Shown here: positions 46,866 to 56,754 of the stretch, in pieces | Layout of the letters: the number at the start of each line of letters is the position of its first letter | How positions within the stretch are numbered: the first letter of the stretch is position 1 | Assembly: GCA_004835665.1 (NCBI GenBank) | Contig: RBKR01000018.1 | Coordinates: 806,001-870,000, forward strand | Direction of reading: 5' to 3' | DNA from: Phoma sp. XZ068 | Taxonomy: Eukaryota; Ascomycota; Dothideomycetes; Pleosporales; Didymellaceae | Length of the DNA stretch: 64,000 nt | The notes under the pieces: generated by a model | The model's database searches: none | Told to the model about the DNA's origin: nothing | The model's input: only the letters and a program-made list of their open reading frames with translations | Made by a program: the position numbers and the translations under genes

Positions 46866-47627
46866 ATGGTCATGGAAGGTTATCCAAAACCCCGCCATAA
46901 TTACGTCTACACCCCCCGTTATGGTCAACGTGGAGTCCTCACATACGCAGGCCAACAGGCAAACGGCGCATACCCTTCCGGCGTCGCTGGCGGCATGATG
47001 GGCGGCTACGGCTACGGCTACGGCGTTGGAGGTGTAGGCTACGGTGGCGCTGCATACCCGGTATACAACTCTTCAACTTATGCTTACCCGTACTCTGGCG
47101 CCAGTTACTACGGCTCGAGTTATTACCCCAGCTACTCCAACTACCCCAGTTACGCCACTGGACTTGGAGTTTACCACAACTACGGACTTTATGGCTCGAT
47201 GTATCCGCTTGCTAACTTTTATTCTCCATATCAGAGGTCTTACTACAACACGATGCCGACTTACGGTCAGACTGCTTATGTCTACCCACCTGGCCCTACG
47301 ACAACAACGACCACCTACCACGTCACCAATAGCCATGTCCCAGGCACCAGTGCACCTCCTATAGTGAGAGATACGAGGCCCGCGTGTGCACATGCTACTA
47401 CCCGCGAAGACATCCAGACGGAGAATCGACGCATTGCCACTGAGCGTGGTGCATACAGTGCAAGGAAGATCAAACCTGCCGACGCTCGCGACGATGATCC
47501 CTTCTGGTGCAGGGAGCGCAACGGCGAATGGCATCTGAGAACGTTCTACCAGATCGAGAATGAATGCTACCCTGGCCAGTGGCTCATGGACGCAGAGCTA
47601 GGCTTCCTCGTCTTTCACCGTGGTTGA
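46866..47627 (+). CDS. Gly/Tyr-rich hypothetical with conserved-looking C-terminal module
   Basis: Frame of 253 aa from ATG 46866 (MVMEGYPKPRHNYVYTPRYG). The middle is low complexity: Gly-Tyr (GYGYGYGVGGVGYGG), then Tyr/Ser/Pro stretches (YYGSSYYPSYSNYPSY). The last ~75 residues look folded: EDIQTENRRIATERGAYSARKIKPADARDDD, then PFWCRERNGEWHLRTFYQIENECYPGQWL. There is no signal peptide, so it is not an obvious cell-wall protein. The prion-like Tyr/Gly region could drive phase separation (inference). It may extend upstream by splicing to the frame at 46257. Confidence 0.6.
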   Translation: MVMEGYPKPRHNYVYTPRYGQRGVLTYAGQQANGAYPSGVAGGMMGGYGYGYGVGGVGYGGAAYPVYNSSTYAYPYSGASYYGSSYYPSYSNYPSYATGLGVYHNYGLYGSMYPLANFYSPYQRSYYNTMPTYGQTAYVYPPGPTTTTTTYHVTNSHVPGTSAPPIVRDTRPACAHATTREDIQTENRRIATERGAYSARKIKPADARDDDPFWCRERNGEWHLRTFYQIENECYPGQWLMDAELGFLVFHRG

Positions 47628-48031
47628 AATCGAATCGTCTTCATTTTGTTGGATGATCGACGCTTCTTCTTGGATCTCCCAGATCAAAACACAATCTACT
47701 GTCATCTTCAATACTGTGGCTTCCTCCACACCGGCCACCAAATTGAGACTTGGCCGTTCCCATCACATCATTTCGGATCCTTGGTGGTTCAAAGCCAATG
47801 GTGTCCGACCATTTCTACACTGGGGGACCTCACCACGAATGCTTTCCAATGGTTTACTTCTGGCGTCGGGAGAACTGAGTGTATAGCAGGCTGCTTGGTA
47901 AACTCAATATAATTGCTACACTTGTGTAGAATTGCTGGTGACGCCATTATTGCTTACTTTACACGGCTTGACCAGGTAAGTGCCTAGATCCTTGACGTTT
48001 CTTGATTGTCAGAGCCTTGTCTCTCACCAAT
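47628..48031. other. Convergent intergenic, 404 bases
   Basis: 3' flanks of the Gly/Tyr-rich gene and the YjbQ gene. Nothing supported. Confidence 0.45.
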
Positions 48032-48721
48032 TCATTTCGTCTCACCCTGGATGGTAGCCACAATCTTCCTCGAGTGCTTCATATCCCTAAACTCCAAATA
48101 CCAAATGCCCTGCCATGTCCCCGTGTTCAACCTTCCATTCGTAATCGGAATTGTCACACTCGCGCCAACAAGCGCGGACTTGACGTGCGCAGGCATGTCA
48201 TCACTGCCCTCTGCATCGTGCCTATACAGTCCTTGCCCCTTCTTGTCCTCTGGTACAATCCTGTCCAGCGCTGTGCTCATGTCTGCGCGCACATCCTCGT
48301 CCCAGTTCTCATTTAGCGACAGTGCGCAGGATGTGTGCTGGATGAAGAGGTTGAGGAGGCCGGTTTTGTAGTTTTTGATCTCAGGCAGCTCTTTAAGTAT
48401 GGTGTCGGTGACGAGGTAGGAGCCACGGCTGCGCGACGGGAGGGTGAATTGCTTTTGGAACCTTCAATTGGTCAATTGGAATTCAGTGGTGCAGGGTAGA
48501 AGGCACATTTACCAAGACATTGTCGGAGCTGTGGTGCAAATGTTCGGGCTTGAACAAAGTACTGTGCTGCGGGGAGCTGCGGCGGGAAAATAGTACGCGG
48601 CGAGGGAGTTGTAGGGTGCCCAGAGGATGGAGACAAATGTTCCTGGAAAGAGGGAGAGCAGGAAGAAAGTCGCGATGAGGAAAGTGGTAAGTGGGGAGAT
48701 TGAAGAGTGTTGTTGCGACAT
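48032..48721 (-). CDS. YjbQ/UPF0047 family protein, with possible membrane-anchor extension
   Basis: Member of the YjbQ (UPF0047, 'secondary thiamine-phosphate synthase') family; the real cellular role is not settled. Core exons 48513-48520 (MSW) and 48032-48461, with a 51-base intron (gtaaat...ttgaag) joining MSW-FQKQFTLPSRSRG; the core is 145 aa, family length. Marks: NLFIQHTSCALSLNENWDEDVRADM, the H-x-D/E site in RHDAEGSDDMPAHVKSALVG, and GTWQGIWYLEFRD. The frame stays open upstream to an ATG at 48721, which would add 67 residues with one hydrophobic helix (TTFLIATFFLLSLFPGTFVSILWA), giving a 212-aa membrane-tethered form. Which start is used is open; the short one matches homologues. Confidence 0.85.
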
Positions 48722-49220
48722 GTGAGGTTTTGCGGCCTGTCAAGGTGCGCGGAAAGAGGCTGATGTCATGGCGACGATTGGTGGGGCAGGAGCAACATGC
48801 AAACACACGCTAGCATTCACCGTGAATGCTTGACCAAAAATGTTTCCTACAATCCTTAGATCTGTGCGCAATTTCTATGACCCTGATCTCGGATACTAAG
48901 CATTCATCTAAGGAAAGATGGTCTACTGGTCAGATCGTGCAACTAGGAAGGTTACCAATACCCTCAACATACACTCTCACATCAAGACCACACTTGCAGA
49001 CCAAAATGCAGCGTGGCCAGGCTAGGAGGAGTTCCTTTTTAACCATCTAACCTTGAAACACGAAACGATGCGTTCTAGGCTCACATGGCAATTTGTAGGT
49101 ATTGTCAGCACTTGGCACACATAATTTCCTCAGCCTCGCGCGTCTCCATGCTTCCTCCATCGCCAACGCTAAGTTACATGAGGAGCTGTTACACGGCTGA
49201 GATCTAAAAAAATTCAAATC
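48722..49220. promoter_or_regulatory. Divergent promoter region, ~500 bases
   Basis: Between the YjbQ and HET genes. No specific motif could be assigned. Confidence 0.35.
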
Positions 49221-51380
49221 ATGTCCTCTGAGAAGGGCGCGACAGAACGCCCTAAGAGACCCGCACTCATTCGAAGACACACAATACCTAGTAGATCAGA
49301 TGTGAAGTGAGTTGGCCCCAATACGCACTGACTGTGGATCTAACTTACACCCAGGCCTATGGAAATCATGCTCGATAAATCGAGCCCACGATGGAAAGAT
49401 GACATTCGCCTCGTGTGCGCTCTTCTACGGCTATCGGAACGCGAGCGTTCATTGTACCTCGCTATCTGCCGCTACTGTGCCCCAGATGTAGAGCGCCATT
49501 ATGAAGGAACCCCCTACTTTACCTACAGGTTTGTTCAGGTTGTAGACTTAAACCCTAGCTGCGTCCTATGTGATGCCATTCAACAAACACACCGTAGTAT
49601 CTTTAAAGAACATCCCTCAAATTTTGAATGGGTCAGGATCGCCTATGGTAGCAGAGCCGTTGGCTTTCACATTTATTTTACTTACGGCCAAGATTGCCAC
49701 CCGGATGATGAAGTCCACGTGCAGTTATATTCGGAAGGTATGAAATTTCTCTCGTGGTTTCCACGTAGCTAGAGTATAATTTTAACTTTTCCAGAGCCAT
49801 GCAACTCACGAAATGTCTTTCCAATGGTATCCCACCATATTTGTTCAGACATACAATCGCCGACCATGTTGAGCAAGATCCAAGGTTGGATTGATAACTG
49901 CCTGAATAATCACGAAAAGTGCAACACATCTGCCACCCAAGGGACGTTCATCCCAACCCGGCTCATAAAGCTGACGGGGAGTGTCTGCCTCATTACACCC
50001 AAGTCACACACCCGTTATGTTGCACTCAGCTACTGTTGGGGATCAAGTGAGCAGCCCATAACTACAATAGATAATGTTGCCTCTCGCTACAGCAATCTCA
50101 AGGCTGAGGAACTCCCGCAAACACTTCAGGATGCAATACTTGTGGCCCAGAAACTCGGACTAGAATACCTGTGGATCGACTCCATCTGTATAGTACAAGA
50201 TGATAAAGAAGAATGGGCAGCCGAAGCAGCAAAAATGGCAGACATCTATTCAAACGCGTACGCTGTTCTTGCCGCCGCAGGTATTAGCGATGCTACTGAA
50301 GGCTTCATTCACCATCGCCGCAAACCACACGACATAGCTTCGCTCATTGATCCAGAGCAAGCTTTTACAGTCAAAGCCAGAATCGTGGATACTCACAACG
50401 ACTTGACATACAACACCGACCTCGCAAGCTACCCATTATCCAAAAGAGGATGGGCATTGCAGGAAAGAGCCCTGGCTACTCGGACTATACATTTTCTGCC
50501 TCACGAAAGCCTGTTTGAATGCAAGTCTGGTGTATCATGCGAGTGTGGCTGGCTTCCGATTGAACTCCACTACCTGACATCGATCTGGCCTCCCGAAGAT
50601 ATAGACTTGAATCTTAACAAGTCTACAGACTACAGTTTCGCCACTCGTTGGTGCCAGTTCGTAACCTTATTCAAACAGCGTTCTTTGACATACGCAGACG
50701 ATGCGTTGCCTGCTCTTTCAGGCATAGCTCGACGCACGCTTTTCCTTGAGCCTGGGCAGTATTTCGCTGGAATATGGGAAAGAGGCATTGCGGAACAGCT
50801 AAGTTGGGCTAGAGAACCAAAAAATCTGACTACTGGGGCATGCAAGGAACATGTCATTTCTCGGCCTACTTTTTCGTGGATCACGTCACCTGGTCCGGTC
50901 TCTTGGGTGCCGTATAGCCCATTTTGCAATTCGATCTGCACACTCCTGGCTGGACAAAGTGTCCCAGTCGGCGACGATATCTATGGACAAGTCAAGGAGG
51001 CCTCATTACGCATGCGCGGTTATGGAATACGAGGGGTGGAGATGGTGACAAAGATCCTGGCTATTGAGTCCTCCAAATCCAAGGGACAGGAAGACTCAGA
51101 GTCTCGTATCATGGTATCCCTCGATACAGGATCTCAATTCCCTCAGGATCTACGTACAATTTCTCGAGACGTCTTATCGTATGAGGGCTTGGACATCGCG
51201 TGGGTCTGGAGTACAGTGGCGTGTTTTGGTCTTTGCTCGGACGTCGGCGATCTTATCACAATGTTGCTGTTACAGCCAGGGCTCGAGGAAGACACATTTG
51301 TGCGGATTGGGCTCGTGAGCAACTTTCCCGGTCGATGCTTCCATGACCTTGCAACTGAGTGCACTATTACAATAGTGTGA
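49221..51380 (+). CDS. HET-domain (heterokaryon incompatibility) protein
   Basis: Member of the HET family involved in non-self recognition and programmed cell death in filamentous fungi. Three exons: 49221-49306, 49355-49737, 49795-51380; introns of 48 and 57 bases (gtgagt...cccag; gtatga...ttccag) keep frame across SDVK-PMEIMLD and SEE-PCNSRNVFP; about 684 aa. The start is MSSEKGATERPKRPALIRRH. HET motifs are intact: RYVALSYCWG near residue 230, LGLEYLWIDSICIVQDDKEEWAAEA...MADIYSNAYAVLAA, and SKRGWALQERALATRTIHF. No NACHT, WD40 or other repeat module is seen, so it is a stand-alone HET architecture with a long C-terminal region. Whether it is an allele-specific incompatibility gene cannot be read here. 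Confidence 0.92.
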
Positions 51381-51682
51381 CATAAATGGACTCAATCCAT
51401 GCACCTTGATACCATTGCGGCGCCTAGGTCACCACTGCTATTCACGTACCCTTTGGCAAGCCCGGTCTGCTTGGTATGACTGTACACTCCTAATTTTCAA
51501 AAGAGTGACATCGCGGCTCTCGCTATAGCTTTAAATTTCCGGGGCTCACCTCAAAGCTTGCAATCATCAGTCTAGTTAGCAGGAGATCCAGTACCAATGT
51601 TTGAGAAATAGCAAACAAATCGTCTTCTTGCTTTCAGTACATATTTACAAGCACATATCCCCTGATTCCCATATTCATCGAT
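51381..51682. other. Convergent intergenic, 302 bases
   Basis: 3' flanks of the HET and NDUFS6 genes. Nothing supported. Confidence 0.4.
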
Positions 51683-52517
51683 CTACCGTTGCGCGAGGGG
51701 CTCGTCTGTGACCTTCTGTGCCTCATTGACCTCAGCTGCGTTGCCCTTGGGTGCGAGCGGGTATGAAAGCTGGTCTGCGGGGAGAGACTCGAGGTGTGCG
51801 CGGTGGTGCTCGTGGGCCTACAATTGTCAGCTTGTGTTTCACGAATGCTTTATTCTTGAATGCCATGCAACTAGCTCGAGATATGGGAAGAACGTACGAA
51901 AGGAAGACCGCAGTATGTGCACCAGCAAATCTGGGGCTTATCGGTGTTGATGAAGATTCTGGGGTGGCCGAGTGGGCCGCCTCCACCATCGCAGGAAACG
52001 ATGCGCTCGTGCGTCCAGCGAACGGGCTGCTGGTGGATGAGGTCGATAGCGGCGTATGGGCGAGGCTGTAGGCAGTTCGTTAGCAATTGTTCTTTTACTT
52101 CAAATATCTCGCAAATGCTCTCCACGACTTCAAGCCCCGCATTCTACTTCAATTGCACCCCTCTCAACCCAATTGACACGTATGACATACCTGGTCCTCA
52201 ATAATGCTCTGCTCGAACCTCGGTCCGCTCATGGCAATTTCCCTGGGCTGCTGGCTCCTGCTCCAGATGCCCTGACGGTTGGGAGCTTGCTGCTTCCGCA
52301 GCTTCTCTCCCTGCTCGACGCTCTCCTGCAGAACCCCGTCGAACGAGCCCTCCGAGGATGTGGCAGTGGCATTGGTCTCGGAGACGGTGGGCACTTCTTT
52401 GCGCGCGACGGGGTCGTTGGCGGGCACTTCGGCCTTGAGCTGCGACGAGTACGCGGCCCGGAAGGATGGTTTGGCAAGGCGCAGGGCGCTGCGCGCGCGG
52501 AGGGTTCGGGAGAGCAT
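51683..52517 (-). CDS. NDUFS6: NADH:ubiquinone oxidoreductase 13-kDa-type zinc subunit (NDUFS6)
   Basis: Zinc-binding accessory subunit of mitochondrial complex I. Three exons: 52191-52517, 51898-52065, 51683-51817; introns of 125 and 80 bases, all phase 0 (IIEDQ-PRPYAAID; CGLPF-AHEHHRAHL). The presequence is MLSRTLRARSALRLAKPSFRAAYSS. The CHCC zinc finger is intact: SC134DGGGGPLGH143PRIFINTDKPQICWC158TYC161G. Family length and the FAHEHHR continuation match fungal homologues. 209 aa. It is divergent from the unknown gene at 52846. Confidence 0.93.
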
Positions 52518-52845
52518 TGTGTGTTGTGGACGGGCGGACGACCGGCTGGAAGTGCGGGATAGGCGTCGTGAGCGACGATGAGGTTGGAGCTTCGCGATGC
52601 GCCAAGAGCGCGTTATGTAAGCGCGACGTTAATTGGCTCTTGGATGGTCCTACAAACATCCTTCCTCTTGACCATGCTGTTCATACTTTTCACAAACAAT
52701 GGATTTGGTCACAAATTGGGACCGACGACTTTAATGGCTGAACAATGTTCGAATCATTGCTCGGTCGCACGGCGCAGCAACACCCATACACTGAGAATAT
52801 TGTACAACCACAGTGACAGCGCTAGAGTGCTGTCCCTGGACGGTG
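52518..52845. promoter_or_regulatory. Divergent promoter region, 328 bases
   Basis: Between NDUFS6 (minus) and an uncharacterised gene (plus). No motif assigned. Confidence 0.3.
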
Positions 52846-54064
52846 ATGGTCGACCATCGAGATGTAAAAGTGGCAGTCCTGATAATGAAACATCTGCAGA
52901 AACAAATATTCCGACATTCAGCACATTCACCTCTGCAATATGGCTTCAAACATGTCACCACCGCTCCTTCCCCGGAAGTCCAAGACCATATTTTCAGTAT
53001 TGCAAACCAGGTAGCCCTCAAGAATGCTCAGGACTATAACTGGTCCACGTGGCACTCATGGAATGTCGTCGACAAAGCTGCATCTGAAGGGCAGGTCGGC
53101 TTGTGTGCCACCGATCGCTTCGTCTGGCAGTCGACGGGACGCTTCGGATCGAGCTTGGGCGCATCTACACGTATCGTCACTGACCTCCAGGCCGAACTGG
53201 GTAGCACCCCAGAGGCCTGGGATCTCCGCAAGTATGCTAAAACTGTGCAGCTATTGACAAGCACTCGGCGTGCAAAAGCAGGGGCCGAGTACCACGCTGT
53301 CGTCGCCATGTGCTTCGACTATTTCGCTATTGTCATCCACAACGCCATGCATCCTACGGCAATGAAGATTTCTCTCGGCGGCGAGTTCCGCATGCCTCCC
53401 TACATCAACATTTTTGAGACAGAGCCAGGAGTGCTTCAAGTATTTCCTGCAAGGTGGTGAGTACAAGCTAATAATGTACGACAAGAGCTTCACGTATAAG
53501 ACTCTTCACTTCTTAGAGATGGACATAGATGCCGCAACTGAGCGGTTAGCTATCCCGGCTGCTCTTGAGCAGCAGCCAGTCAAGGACCAGGAGCACATTG
53601 CCTTGCCTCCGCCCAAAGATGTCTTTATTCGCTCGCTGCTCGATGCAGAGCCGGAACTCATCGCAGCAGAGCCAATTGACGGTGGGTGGCTTGCAACTAC
53701 TGTTCAAATCCAAGTCAACTTTGCCAATCCAGCGTTGACTATGCACATCCCGATGAACGACTGGTTGTTGAAGCCTCAATCTAAGGACTGGCATTCACGT
53801 ATCGCGAACGCTCCAGATTGTTTGCAGGTCAGCCATACAGATACCACTGTCTTCCTTCGGGTCGGGCTTGATGCACACAAGTATGAGCAACCTTACTACG
53901 AGCTGCCCGGTTTGGTGTACTTGCAGGCACTTGGCCAGGAGTTTGGATTGTGCTATTCGGTGTTGAATGACATGATGCACTCTTGTTATCGAGTCTGGGC
54001 ACCGTATCGTCCGAAGCGTGTGGATTCCATAATCGACGGCGAGACCTCGGAGGGTGAGGCTTGA
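52846..54064 (+). CDS. Uncharacterised fungal protein, ~390 aa
   Basis: Two frames are joined by a 46-base intron (53440-53485, gtattt...gacaag, with CTAAT 20 bases before the acceptor): ETEPGVLQ-SFTYKTLHFLEMDID. Without that splice the frame stops at once, so the intron decides the model. The chosen start is ATG 52846; ATG 52885 (MKHLQKQIF) is an alternative, and an upstream exon is possible. The sequence is protein-like (IANQVALKNAQDYNWSTWHSW; RVWAPYRPKRVDSIIDGE), with no signal peptide, membrane span or family that I recognise. Confidence 0.6.
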
Positions 54065-54451
54065 GTTGATATGCATAGTCCTATCTTGATTCGTAGTGCG
54101 AAATGATCGTATTGTACGCAGTGCAACTAACTTCTGCAGTTTTTAGATATAGTATTGTGTTCAAATTCAGTATATGACAGCCTCTACTGCTTTCAATGGT
54201 TCATGGTTTCCTCGTGCAGATACGGCGTAGGTGAAGGTAGTGTGGTGTCGAGGAAATCGCTGGCTGTCAGCGTTGGAGCTCTCCACACCTCGGCAACACG
54301 AGCTCCTTTCCCCGCGGGAGTCTATAGCCGACCTTCCAACCAGCACTGTCGACGTCGAGCATGAGCTATACGAGTGTCGCAGCGCGCTCGAGCTGCTTCC
54401 AGCTGCTTTACGATCCACTTTTCACTTGACATTGACAACATTATACACACA
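54065..54451. other. Intergenic, 387 bases
   Basis: Between the unknown gene and the CoA-transferase gene, same strand; it would hold the CoA-transferase promoter. No motif assigned. Confidence 0.4.
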
Positions 54452-55755
54452 ATGGCGACTGCAACCCATGACCCACCGCCGCTCACAGGCCTGCGCGTCC
54501 TTGAGTTCGCAGGCCTCGCGCCAGGTACATTATACAATCACGCAGAACGAGACACTATTCTAACAGCAGACAGGACCCTTTGCAGGAATGCTACTCGCGG
54601 ACTACGGCGCAACAGTCCTTCGCCTCGACCGCGCACCCGCCCACGCATCCGGCGCTCCCACCGACCAACTCACGCGCCGCAAGACCAGCATTTGCGTGAA
54701 CATGAAGACGCCCTCTGGGCTTGAGCTCATCAAAAAGATAATCCCCAACGTCGACATCATCATCGACCCTTTCCGCCCCGGGGTGCTCGAGAAAGCCGGA
54801 CTGGGCCCGGAAGAGGTGCTGTTGAAGCTCAACCCAAGACTGATAGTGGCGCGCATGACAGGCTTCCGGCGAGACGGGAAATACAGCGCCATGGCCGGGC
54901 ACGACATCAACTATATCGCCGTGTCAGGCGTGTTGTCCATCTTCGGCAGGAAAGGTGAGAAGCCGTATCCGCCCGGCAATCTCATGGGCGACTTCGCTGG
55001 TGGAGGCGCAATTTGCTTCATTGGTATCTTGCTTGCCTTGTTGGCGAGGGAGAAGAACGGGATTGGACAGGTTGTCGAGGCGAATATGGTGGATGGGAGT
55101 GCGATATTGGCAACGATGCCGCGACTGGGTATGAAGAGCCAGGTTTGGGGTGCGGAGAGGGGAACGAATATGCTGGATGGCGGCGCGCCGTTTTACGATA
55201 CGTATGAGACCAAGGACGGGAAATATATGGCGGTGTGAGTGCGCTCGGTGCCGTGCGGTAATATCTAGCTAACACGGTGTCAGTGGTGCGATCGAGCCTC
55301 AATTCTGGGCTGCGCTGCTGAAAGGTCTTAAGCTGACGCCATCCGACCTGCCTGGGAGCCGCGAAAACAAAGATGACTGGCCAAAGCTGAAGGAATTCTT
55401 CACCGAGGTGTTCAAGAAGAAAGCGCGCCACGAGTGGGAGATCATCTTCGACGGCACAGATGCTTGTTGTACACCAGTCTTCACACAGCAGGAGCTCGAA
55501 GCCCAGGGTTTCGATCAGCGGCCAGCAGTAACGTTGAAGTCGTCACCAGGATTGGCGATCCACGAAGGCGAGGACTCGAGACCTGCCGCCGTCGGGCAAG
55601 GCATTGGGGTGGAAGGTAGTGGTTGGACCCCGCGAGGATTGAGGGCAGGTGACGGCGGCGAAGAGACGCTTACGAGGTGGACTGGTTGGACGAAAGGTCG
55701 GCAATTCGTAGACGAGAGTGGTCTACTGGGATGGAAGGATTCTGCGAAGTTGTGA
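54452..55755 (+). CDS. Class III CoA-transferase / alpha-methylacyl-CoA racemase (AMACR)-like
   Basis: CaiB/BaiF-type protein closest to alpha-methylacyl-CoA racemase, which epimerises 2-methyl-branched acyl-CoAs for peroxisomal or mitochondrial beta-oxidation. Exons 54452-54524, 54574-55234 and 55284-55755; introns 49 and 49 bases, joins LAPG-PFAGMLLADYG and YMAV-GAIEPQFW. About 401 aa. Active-site text GFRRDGKYSAMAGHDINYIAVSG contains the His/Asp pair used by racemases; DRAPAHASGAPTDQLTRRKTSI and GGAPFYDTYETKDGKYMAV are further family blocks. The C-terminus (WKDSAKL) has no clear SKL-type PTS1, though AKL is close to one. Confidence 0.9.
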
Positions 55756-55891
55756 AAAAGCTGTCTTGCAATCAGTTGCACAGTCAATCTCCGAGCGATG
55801 TCCAGGCCACTGCACGTGCGTTTGGCAGCAGACTGAATGTACAATGCTTCTGTTGTTCCTACACATATAGTTATACAACCAAGAAATGCGC

Positions 55892-56754
55892 TCACGCCCT
55901 TTGCTGCCTCTTCTTTGGCTTCCCTGTCTTCTTTCCAGCGTTCCTCAGCTTCTTCCTCTCGATGTTGAGCTGTATCCTGGCGTTCGACTTGCGCCACGCC
56001 GCCCATCGGTCGCCAGGTACGAACTTCTTGACCTGCACGTTCGCCTTCTCTGCCGCCCTACCGATCTCCCAGTTGGCTTCGCGGAAAGCGTAGCCCTTGT
56101 TGGCCTTGGCCACTGTCTTTGCTGGGCGTGGTGTGTCCACAATGCTGCTGTCGTTGCCAGCAGCCTCTCCAACCTGCAAGTCGTTGACCACGACCTGTGC
56201 CTCTGCTTCAGCCTGTGTGACTGGCACAGCGACAAAGCCTAATCGCCTCGCTCGTGGGGCGTTTCGTGGGTATGGTAGTTGATGGTCTTTCTCGAGAGCT
56301 ACGCCAATGTACTGGCGCTTCGGGTGCTTGAGGGGGTCCTTGTAGTATCGAACGTATCCGGACTCGGTGGCGAAGATGCAGTGATCGCGACCGAATTTGC
56401 AGTTCTCGCCAGGGAACCAATGTGTGCCGCGCTGGCGGAAGATGATGTTGCCCGGGATCACGTACTCTCCTGCAAGTCGCCGTCAGCACTCTGTTCACTT
56501 CGCTTCGTTCCGAGATTGTGTCTCGTACCTCCGCTCTTCTTTGCTCCCAGTCGCTTTCCGGGTCCATCCTTGGCGCCGTTGGCTCGTCCTTGGGCCTGAT
56601 GTGCTGAATGTCTTACGAAAGACAGAGTCGGGACGTGTGCGGAGGGGCCATTGGCAGTGCGGAGAGCATCGATGACGCGGGAAGCTGGGAGAATGAAGGT
56701 TGAGGGCGTCTGTATTGATGCGCGTACGGGCGCGAGTATCCGTGGGAGCAGCAT
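55892..56754 (-). CDS. mrp7: Mitochondrial large-subunit ribosomal protein bL27m (MRP7)
   Basis: Component of the mitochondrial ribosome near the peptidyl-transferase centre. Exon 1 (56529-56754) encodes the presequence MLLPRILAPVRASIQTPSTF and the conserved GPGKRLGAKKSGG; the 59-base intron (gtacga...ttgcag) is followed by exon 2 (55892-56469) with GEYVIPGNIIFRQRGTHWFPGENCKFGRDHCIFA, the L27 core. The product is 267 aa because of a long fungal C-terminal extension, ending basic (KKTGKPKKRQQRA). Convergent with the CoA-transferase gene. Confidence 0.94.
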
